Shown here in pieces: positions 52,901 through 61,100 of a DNA stretch of 64,000 nt. Within the stretch, counting starts at the first letter, position 1. Every line of letters starts with the position of its first letter. Position numbers and translations under genes: made by a program. Source of the stretch: JAGRAX01 sp041391365 (GTDB taxonomy: Bacteria; Bdellovibrionota_G; JALEGL01; JAGRMV01); contig JAWKOC010000003.1 of assembly GCA_041391365.1 (NCBI GenBank), positions 186,001-250,000 on the forward strand, given 5' to 3'. Under the pieces are notes generated by a model. It was not told where the DNA came from and made no database searches. It saw only the letters and a program-made list of their open reading frames with translations.

Positions 52901-55644
52901 AAAGCTTGAATGGCCGCGTTGCTTGGAGGTGTATTGTCAAAAGTGATGGAAAACTGTGTGGCGGCGGTGTTTCCATTTCCAGCAGAATCTTGTGCAACTC
53001 CTGCACCTACATCCACCGTGACTGTGCCATTTGCACTTGGCGTGACATCCACCGTGTAAGTGGTGCCGCTGCCGGCAAAATTGCTCAAGCTTCCATTGCC
53101 CACAGTGATGTCACCCACCACAAATCCCGTCACACTTTCGCTGAACGTAATGGTGACTGGAATCGGCGAATTTTTGGTGGGGCTGATTGCGCTTGATGTG
53201 ATGGATACCGTGGGTGACGTTCCATCATAGACAATCGAGAACTGTGTAGCAGCCGCATTGTCATTTCCAGCAGTATCTTGAGCAACAGCTGCCCCAACAT
53301 CAACGGTCACACTTCCATTGGTCGTTGGCGTGACATCCACCGTATAGGTGGTGCCACTGCCCGCAAAATTGCTCTTGGTTCCATTGCCCACGGTGATGTC
53401 ACCCACCACAAATCCCGTCACACTTTCGCTGAACGTGATCGTGACCGGAATCGGCGATGTATTGGTCGGTGAACTTAACACCGAGGTGATGCTTACGCTT
53501 GGGCTCGCCGTATCATAAATGATGCTAAATTGAGTGGCTGCTGAATTGACGTTTCCGGCTGCATCTTGGGCCACGCCTCCAACCACATCGACAGTCACAC
53601 TTCCGTTTGCACTTGGCGTGACATCGACCGTATACGTGGTACCGCTACCGGCAAAGTTGCTCTTGGTTCCATTGCCCACGGTGATGTCACCCACCACAAA
53701 TCCCGTCACACTTTCGCTGAACGTAATGGTGACTGGAATCGGCGATGTGCTTGTCGGACTGGTCGATGTTGAGGTGATCGATACGGTTGGGGCTACGTTA
53801 TCATAGGTGATGGAAAACTGCGGAAGCTGCCGTGTTGTTGTTGCCTGCTGCATCTTGAGCACACCACCGGCAACATCCACCGTGACTGTGCCATTTGCAC
53901 TTGGCGTGACATCCACCGTATAGGTGGTGCCGCTGCCGGCAAAATTGCTCAAGCTTCCATCGCCCACAGTGATGTCACCCACAACAAACCCTGTGACACT
54001 TTCACTGAACGTAATGGTTACGGGAAGCGGGCTGTTGTTCGTCGGTGAACTCAACGCTGAAGAAATCGATACGCTCAGAGCTGAATTGTCATACGTAATC
54101 GAGAACTGCGTGGCCGCCGTGTTGTTGTTTCCTGCTGCATCTTGCGCAACACCACCGGCAACATCAACGGTCACACTTCCATCGGAGGAAGGAGTTACAT
54201 CCACCGTATAGGTGGTGCCACTGCCCGTAAAGTTGCTCAAGCTTCCATTGCCCACGGTGATGTCACCCACGACAAACCCTGTGACACTTTCGCTGAACGT
54301 AATCGTCACAGGAATCGGCGATGTGTTTGTGGGTGAACTCAACGCAGATGAGATCGAAACCGTAGGCGCGCTTCCATCATAGGTGATCGAGAACTGCGAA
54401 GCTGCCGTGTTGTTGTTGCCTGCTGCATCTTGAGCCACACCACCGGCAACATCCACGGTGACTGTGCCATTTGCACTTGGCGTGACATCCACCGTATAGG
54501 TGGTGCCGCTGCCGGCAAAATTGCTCAAGCTTCCATTGCCCATCGTAATGTCACCCACGACAAATCCGGTGACCGATTCGCTGAACGTAATCGTCACAGG
54601 AATCGGCGATGTGTTTGTGGGTGAACTCAACACAGATGAGATCGAAACCGTAGGCGCGCTTCCATCATAGGTGATCGAGAACTGCGAAGCTGCCGTGTTG
54701 TTGTTGCCTGCTGCATCTTGAGCCACACCACCGGCAACATCCACGGTGACTGTGCCATTTGCACTTGGCGTGACATCCACCGTATAGGTGGTGCCGCTGC
54801 CGGCAAAATTGCTCAAGCTTCCATTGCCCATCGTAATGTCACCCACGACAAATCCGGTGACCGATTCGCTGAACGTAATCGTCACAGGAATCGGCGATGT
54901 GTTTGTGGGTGAACTCAACGCAGATGAGATCGAAACCGTAGGCGCGCTTCCATCATAGGTGATCGAGAACTGCGTAGCGGCGGTGTTGTTGTTTCCAGCT
55001 GCATCTTGCGCAACACCACCCGCAACATCCACCGTGACTGTGCCATTTGCACTTGGCGTGACATCCACCGTATAGGTGGTGCCGCTGCCGGCAAAATTGC
55101 TCAAGCTTCCGTTGCCCACCGTAATGTCACCCACGACAAACCCTGTGACACTTTCGCTGAACGTAATCGTCACGGGAATCGGGCTGTTGTTCGTCGGTGA
55201 ACTCAACGCTGAAGAAATCGAAACCGTAGGCGCGCTTCCATCATAGGTGATCGAGAACTGCGTAGCGGCGGTGTTGTTGTTTCCAGCTGCATCTTGCGCA
55301 ACACCACCCGCAACATCCACCGTGACTGTGCCATTTGCACTTGGCGTGACATCCACCGTATAGGTGGTGCCGCTGCCGGCAAAATTGCTCAAGCTTCCAT
55401 TGCCCACAGTGATGTCACCCACGACAAACCCTGTGACACTTTCGCTGAACGTAATCGTCACGGGAATCGGGCTGTTGTTCGTCGGTGAACTCAACGCTGA
55501 AGAAATCGAAACCGTAGGCGCGCTTCCATCATAGGTGATCGAGAACTGCGAAGCTGCCGTGTTGTTGTTGCCTGCTGCATCTTGAGCCACACCACCGGCA
55601 ACATCCACGGTGACTGTGCCATTTGCACTTGGCGTGACATCCAC
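49993..55644 (-). CDS. Giant Ig-like repeat surface protein, C-terminal segment
   Basis: 1883 codons: the 3' part of the giant gene. Nine 96-residue Ig-like repeats come first (signature SPIPVTITFSESVTGF, then SGTTYTVDVTP and AGGVAQDAAGN), resembling the Pfam bacterial Ig-like Big_12 type. A different C-terminal region of roughly 980 residues begins around 52950. It has Ig-like and cysteine-bearing segments, a fibronectin type III-like unit near 51200-51480 (TDVGFSAHRCDSVEMGWTTPNTNG, YDFQVRSV), and a final ~400-residue beta-rich domain ending ETILFGTDD. No RTX, LPXTG or autotransporter barrel is seen. The frame breaks near 55672-55709. An internal stretch (53822-53860) has two opposite 1-base indels that scramble about 13 residues. 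Confidence 0.85.
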   Translation of the reverse strand: MDVTPSANGTVTVDVAGGVAQDAAGNNNTAASQFSITYDGSAPTVSISSALSSPTNNSPIPVTITFSESVTGFVVGDITVGNGSLSNFAGSGTTYTVDVTPSANGTVTVDVAGGVAQDAAGNNNTAATQFSITYDGSAPTVSISSALSSPTNNSPIPVTITFSESVTGFVVGDITVGNGSLSNFAGSGTTYTVDVTPSANGTVTVDVAGGVAQDAAGNNNTAATQFSITYDGSAPTVSISSALSSPTNTSPIPVTITFSESVTGFVVGDITMGNGSLSNFAGSGTTYTVDVTPSANGTVTVDVAGGVAQDAAGNNNTAASQFSITYDGSAPTVSISSVLSSPTNTSPIPVTITFSESVTGFVVGDITMGNGSLSNFAGSGTTYTVDVTPSANGTVTVDVAGGVAQDAAGNNNTAASQFSITYDGSAPTVSISSALSSPTNTSPIPVTITFSESVTGFVVGDITVGNGSLSNFTGSGTTYTVDVTPSSDGSVTVDVAGGVAQDAAGNNNTAATQFSITYDNSALSVSISSALSSPTNNSPLPVTITFSESVTGFVVGDITVGDGSLSNFAGSGTTYTVDVTPSANGTVTVDVAGGVLKMQQATTTRQLPQFSITYDNVAPTVSITSTSTSPTSTSPIPVTITFSESVTGFVVGDITVGNGTKSNFAGSGTTYTVDVTPSANGSVTVDVVGGVAQDAAGNVNSAATQFSIIYDTASPSVSITSVLSSPTNTSPIPVTITFSESVTGFVVGDITVGNGTKSNFAGSGTTYTVDVTPTTNGSVTVDVGAAVAQDTAGNDNAAATQFSIVYDGTSPTVSITSSAISPTKNSPIPVTITFSESVTGFVVGDITVGNGSLSNFAGSGTTYTVDVTPSANGTVTVDVGAGVAQDSAGNGNTAATQFSITFDNTPPSNAAIQAFTWTLSSPSNGSTSSDNTPVVSVSGASSENNATVQVYDDAVCSSVAGSSQTILAGGATVNDIVYATDGSDDGLVSFYVRLTDAAGNLSNCVSVSLSYTLATEYTLGGTLSGLGASKTVTLQNNGANNLVLSANGSFQFSSPIIHGSTYNVTVSSQPSGQSCYVTNGSGTATANVSNVQVDCFDNPQITLTTSGAITSANAATYGVSGTCNQVATAVTLLINSASYSFNAPVLCNGSIWSGTIDLSGSGVPQGTVNFEVQIQDIMSNIGSATASETKDTIISVTIGTYPTVYSGNVSSYGFSGSCSDNLRNVSITSPAVLSGQTAVCTGGAFTFSGLSLASQAEGNFTLAVSHTDAVGNNATDSVTVLKDTIAPSPSLAISATTPSPGDYNPPVIDISVTSDVGGLNSVSLFRDSASCVGTAVATGGSPTAQTISLTSDLIESGSGAYNYYVRATDAAGNTSTCTGTATYNLTAPDLVTDVGFSAHRCDSVEMGWTTPNTNGTTIVNYQVQYKPTSSSSWILYDPTVSSDTHEQVGPDAPNTLSPSTDYDFQVRSVTSHGSVGVWSSTFQTQTPPNLPFFCSNDYRAINVGGATSSKVVSLFDGATIQRYNSSNTLLATYAMDAGDTQGFTSTQFDYIVSDKPFYVAGRLQPTGNTAHDRRSNVVWNTPNWAGKEFIFNGTRYAKHSVSIYAFEGATVTTKKNGTTVNTSTLSASGSTVFTVDNGSYHMTSTGFIVAYIYSSEASGGNLIGNKMVDAMPLIPTSKDIIGFTGRSGGAEMSSATNSTSATSYHSNDYVESYTINAGTPVNINDQATCGIPLLCPTTAYQSSSVRTKSNQPMVGRSNADGNGFNSAPHIPITMMRKKYAINVDSEYVAFASIEPGTINIIDPFNGNTVGTLTFAQTGASSPVANTPYRAYINRTTLLSLINSATTTEGVIFESTIRFGAWYEPSTDSFASNDDETILFGTDD

Positions 55645-55677
55645 CGTATAGGTGGTGCCGCTGCCGGCAAAATTTGC

Positions 55678-58119
55678 TCAAGCTTCCGTTGCCCACAGTG
55701 ATGTCACTTCGACAAACCCTGTGACACTTTCACTGAACGTAATCGTCACGGGAATCGGTGAAGTATTTGTGGGGGAACTTAACGCTGAAGAAATCGAAAC
55801 CGTGGGTGAAATTGTATCGTAGACAATCGAGAATTGCGCAGCGGCTGTGTTCGGATTTCCTGAACCATCTTGGGCTACACCCGCACCAACATCCACGGTG
55901 ACTGTGCCATTGGCACTTGGCGTGACATCCACCGTGTAGGTGGTGCCACTGCCCGTAAAGTTGCTCAAGCTTCCGTTGCCCACGGTGATGTCACCCACGA
56001 CAAACCCTGTGACACTTTCACTGAACGTAATCGTCACGGGAATCGGCGACGTGCTCGTCGGATCGGATGCCAAAGATGAAATGGTAACGGTTGGATTGCT
56101 TGAATCATAAGTGATGGAGAACTGAGCGGCTGCGGTGTTGTTGTTGCCCGCTGCATCCTGAGCCACGCCTCCTGCAACATCGACGGTCACAGTTCCATTT
56201 GCACTTGGAGTTACATCAACGGTGTAGGTTGTTCCACTGCCGGCAAAATTGCTTTTGGTTCCGTTACCAACCGTAATGTCACCTACAACAAATCCCGTGA
56301 CACTTTCACTGAATGTAATCGTCACTGGAATCGGACTATTGTTCGTTGGCGAACTTTCACTCGAAGTGATGCTCACACTCGGAGCTGAATTGTCATACAC
56401 AATCGAGAACTGCGTGGCCGCCGTGTTGCTGTTGCCCGCTGCATCTTGGGCAACACCGCCGGCGACATCTACTGTGACGGTTCCATCCGAAGAAGGTGTG
56501 ACATCGACCGTGTAAGTGGTGCCACTGCCCGCAAAATTGCTCGCACTTCCATTGCCCACGGTGATGTCACCCACGACAAATCCGGTCACACTTTCACTGA
56601 ATGTAATCGTCACTGGGATTGGGCTTGTGTTGGTTGGGGAACTTTCACTTGACGAGATCGAAACAGTTGGACCTGTCGTATCAAACACAATCGAGAACTG
56701 CGTGGCCGCCGTGTTGCTGTTGCCGGCTGCATCTTGGGCCACGCCTCCTGCAACATCTACTGTGACGGTTCCATCCGAAGAAGGTGTGACATCGACGGTA
56801 TAGGTCGATCCACTGCCCGCAAAGTTGCTTGAGCCTCCATTGCCTACAACAAGATCCCCAATTGTAAATCCTGTGACGGATTCGCTGAACGTGATCGTTA
56901 CTGGAATTGGCGACGTGCTCGTCGGTGAACTCAACGCTGAAGAAATCGTTACGCTCGGAGCTGAATTGTCATACACAATCGAAAACTGCGTGGCCGCCGT
57001 GTTGTTGTTTCCAGCTGCGTCTTGTGCAACTCCACCGGCAACATCCACGGTGACTGTGCCATTTGCACTTGGAGTTACATCGACGGTATAGGTCGATCCA
57101 CTGCCCGCAAAGTTGCTTGAGCCTCCATTGCCTACAACAAGATCCCCAATTGTAAATCCTGTGACGGATTCGCTGAACGTGATCGTTACTGGAATTGGCG
57201 ATGTGTTGGTCGGTGAACTCAATGCTGAAGAAATCGTTACGCTCGGAGCACTTCCATCATAAGTAATTGAGAATTGTGAAGCTGCCGTATTGTTATTGCC
57301 CGCTTCATCTTGAGCAACTCCCCCCGCAACATTCACGGTCACGGTTCCATCGGAGGAAGGTGTGATATCGACCGTGTAGGTGGTGCCACTGCCTGCAAAG
57401 TTGCTCAAGCTTCCATTGCCCACGGTGATGTCACCGACCACAAATCCGGTCACACTTTCGCTAAATGTGATCGTTACAGGAATCGGCGATGTGTTGGTCG
57501 GTGAACTCAACGCTGAAGAAATCGTTACGCTCGGAGCTGAATTGTCATACACAATCGAGAACTGCGTGGCTGCCGTGTTGTTATTGCCCGCGGCATCCTG
57601 AGCCACTCCCCCCACAACATCTACTGTGACTGTGCCATTTGCACTTGGCGTGACATCGACCGTATACGTGGTGCCACTGCCTGCAAAATTGCTCGCACTT
57701 CCATTGCCAACTGCAATGTCGCCCACCACAAATCCGGTCACACTTTCGCTAAATGTGATCGTTACAGGAATCGGCGATGTGTTGGTCGGTGAACTCAACG
57801 CTGAAGAAATCGTTACGCTCGGAGCTGAATTGTCATACACAATCGAGAACTGCGTGGCTGCCGTGTTGTTATTGCCCGCGGCATCCTGAGCCACCACAAC
57901 ATCTACTGTGACTGTGCCATTTGCACTTGGCGTGACATCGACCGTATACGTGGTGCCACTGCCTGCAAAATTGCTCGCACTTCCATTAACTGCAATGTCG
58001 CCAATTACAAATCCGGTCACACTTTCGCTAAATGTGATCGTTACAGGAATCGGCGATGTGTTGGTCGGTGAACTCAACGCTGAAGAAATCGTTACGCTCG
58101 GAGCTGAATTGTCATACAC
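55678..58119 (-). CDS. Giant Ig-like repeat surface protein, middle segment
   Basis: 813 codons: about 8.5 further copies of the same repeat. The frame ends at GFVEVTSLWATEA, where a base is missing (around 55705-55709, compared with neighbouring copies), and a TGA follows at 55678. An extra T in AAATTT near 55673 then restores the downstream frame. At the other end the frame joins the next segment through a 2-base GTGTG expansion near 58215. Two repeats here carry in-frame losses of 6 bp (around 57893) and 3 bp (around 57988). Almost certainly part of one gene with the flanking segments. Confidence 0.8.
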   Translation of the reverse strand: MYDNSAPSVTISSALSSPTNTSPIPVTITFSESVTGFVIGDIAVNGSASNFAGSGTTYTVDVTPSANGTVTVDVVVAQDAAGNNNTAATQFSIVYDNSAPSVTISSALSSPTNTSPIPVTITFSESVTGFVVGDIAVGNGSASNFAGSGTTYTVDVTPSANGTVTVDVVGGVAQDAAGNNNTAATQFSIVYDNSAPSVTISSALSSPTNTSPIPVTITFSESVTGFVVGDITVGNGSLSNFAGSGTTYTVDITPSSDGTVTVNVAGGVAQDEAGNNNTAASQFSITYDGSAPSVTISSALSSPTNTSPIPVTITFSESVTGFTIGDLVVGNGGSSNFAGSGSTYTVDVTPSANGTVTVDVAGGVAQDAAGNNNTAATQFSIVYDNSAPSVTISSALSSPTSTSPIPVTITFSESVTGFTIGDLVVGNGGSSNFAGSGSTYTVDVTPSSDGTVTVDVAGGVAQDAAGNSNTAATQFSIVFDTTGPTVSISSSESSPTNTSPIPVTITFSESVTGFVVGDITVGNGSASNFAGSGTTYTVDVTPSSDGTVTVDVAGGVAQDAAGNSNTAATQFSIVYDNSAPSVSITSSESSPTNNSPIPVTITFSESVTGFVVGDITVGNGTKSNFAGSGTTYTVDVTPSANGTVTVDVAGGVAQDAAGNNNTAAAQFSITYDSSNPTVTISSLASDPTSTSPIPVTITFSESVTGFVVGDITVGNGSLSNFTGSGTTYTVDVTPSANGTVTVDVGAGVAQDGSGNPNTAAAQFSIVYDTISPTVSISSALSSPTNTSPIPVTITFSESVTGFVEVTSLWATEA

Positions 58120-58187
58120 AATCGAGAACTGCGTGGCCGCCGTGTTGTCATTTCCGGCTGCATCTTGAGCTACGCCACCGGCGACAT

Positions 58188-61100
58188 CTACTGTGACTGT
58201 GCCATTTGCACTTGGCGTGTGACATCGACCGCATACGTGGTGCCACCGCCTGCAAAATTGCTCGCACTTCCATTGCCAACTGCAATGTCGCCCACCACAA
58301 ATCCGGTGACTGATTCGCTAAATGTGATCGTCACTGGAATCGGCGATGTGTTTGTGGGTGAACTTTCACTCGAGGTGATTGATACACTTGGAGCTGAATT
58401 GTCATACACAATCGAGAACTGCGTGGCCGCCGTGTTGTTATTGCCCGCTGCATCTTGAGCCACTCCCCCCACAACATCTACTGTGACTGTGCCATTTGCA
58501 CTTGGAGTTACATCCACCGTATACGTGGTGCCACTGCCCGCAAAGTTGCTTGCACTTCCATTGCCAATGACAAGATCACCCACGACGAATCCCGTGACCG
58601 ATTCGCTGAACGTAATCGTCACAGGAATCGGCGATGTGTTAGTCGGCGAAGTTTCACTCGAAGCGATGCTCACACTCGGAGCAAAATTGTCATAGACAAT
58701 CGAAAACTGCGAGGCGGCCGTGTTGTTGTTTCCGGCTACATCTTGCGCCACTCCTCCCGCAACATCCACGGTGACTGTACCATTTGCACTTGGCGTGACA
58801 TCGACCGTGTAGGTCGTTCCGCTACCCGCGAAGTTGCTCAGGCTTCCGTTGCCCACAGTGATGTCCCCGACCACAAATCCCGTGACACTTTCACTGAACG
58901 TGATGGTGACTGGAATTGGGCTAACATTGGTAGGATCTGTCGATATGGAAGAAATCGAAACGCTCGGTGAGCTTCCGTCATAGGTAATCGAAAACTGCGA
59001 AGCTGCCGTGTTGTTGTTGCCTGCTGCATCTTGCGCCACACCACCGGCAACATCTACCAAAACGGTTCCGTCTGCGGTTGGTGTGACATCCACCGTATAC
59101 GTCGTACCACTGCCCGCAAAGTTACTCAGTGAACCATTGCCCACAGTGATGTCGCCCATCACAAATCCGGTGACCGATTCGCTGAATGTGATCGTTACAG
59201 GGATCGGACTGTTGTTCGTCGGTGAGCTTTCGCTTGACGTAATGTTTACACTCGGAGCGGTTCCGTCAAACACAATGGTAAACTGCGTGGCGGCGGTGTT
59301 GTTGTTTCCGGCTGCATCTTGGGCCACACCACCGGCAACATCGACCAAAACGGTTCCGTCTGCGGTTGGTGTGACATCCACCGTATACGTCGTGCCACTG
59401 CCCGCAAAGTTACTCAGTGAACCATTGCTCACCAAAATATCTCCGATCACAAATCCCGTTACCGATTCGCTGAATGTGATCGTTACAGGGATCGGACTGC
59501 TGCTGGTCGGTGAACTTTCGCTTGAAGTGATGCTTACACTCGGAGCGCTTCCATCATACGTAATCGAGAATTGCGCTGCGGCCGTATTGCCATTGCCGGC
59601 TGCATCTTGCGCCACACCACCGGCAACATCTACGGTTACACTTCCATTTGCACTTGGAATTACATCGACTGTGTATGTGCTACCACTACCTGCAAAGTTG
59701 CTCAAGCTTCCATTGCCCACGCTGATGTCACCGATGACAAACCCTGTGACACTTTCACTGAACGTAATCGTCACAGGGATCGGACTGTTGTTCGTCGGTG
59801 AACTTTCACTTGAAGTGATGCTTACGCTCGGGGCGCTTCCATCATAAGTAATCAAGAACTGCGAAGCTGCAGTGTTGTTGTTTCCGGCTGCATCTTGCGC
59901 AACACCACCAGCAACATCCACGGTCACACTTCCATCGGAGGAAGGAGTTACATCGATCGTATAGGTCGTGCCGCTGCCCGTAAAATTGCTCGCACTTCCA
60001 TTGCCCACGATGATGTCGCCCACAACAAATCCCGTCACGCTTTCACTGAATGTAATCGTGACAGGAATTGGCGAAGCATTGGTTGGACTGCTTTCGCTGG
60101 AGGTGATCGAAACGGTTGGTCCACTTGTATCAAAAGCAATGGAGAACTGCGCTGCGGCCGTATTGCCATTGCCGGCTGCATCTTGCGCAACACCACCCGC
60201 AACATCCACGGTCACATTTCCATCTGCAGCTGGAGTTACATCCACGGTGTACGTCGTACCACTGCCGGCAAAATTGCTCAGTGAACCGTTGCCCACGATG
60301 ATGTCGCCCACCACAAATCCCGTTACCGATTCGCTGAATGTGATCGTTACAGAAATCGGTGACGTGTTTGTGGGTGAACTTTCACTCGAGGTGATTGATA
60401 CACTCGGGGCGCTTCCATCATACGTAATCGAAAACTGCGAAGCCGCGGTGTTGTTGTTTCCGGCTGCATCTTGGGCCACACCACCGGCAACATCAACAGT
60501 CACACTTCCATCGGAGGAAGGAGTTACATCCACCGTATACGTCGTACCGCTGCCCGCAAAGTTGCTCGCACTTCCGTTGCCCACAGTGATGTCGCCCACC
60601 ACAAATCCAGTCACGCTTTCACTGAACGTAATCGTCACTGGAATCGGTGACGTGTTTGTGGGTGAACTTTCGCTTGAAGTGATGCTTACACTCGGAGCGC
60701 TTCCATCATACGTAATCGAGAACTGCGAAGCCGCGGTGTTGTTGTTTCCGGCTGCATCTTGCGCAACACCACCGGCAACATTCACGGTCACGGTTCCATC
60801 TGCAGCTGGCGTGATGTCCACCGTATACGTCGTTCCACTGCCCGCAAAGTTGCTTGCACTTCCATTGCCCACGGTGATGTCACCGATGGTAAACCCGGTG
60901 ACCGATTCACTGAACGTGATCGTCACTGGAATCGGTGACGTGTTTGTGGGTGAACTTTCGCTCGACGTGATGCTCACACTCGGAGCGCTTCCATCAAACA
61001 CAATCGAAAATTGTGAAGCTGCAGTGTTGTTGTTTCCGGCTGCATCTTGCGCGACACCCCCTGCAACATCGACCGTGACTGCACCATCTGCACTTGGAGT

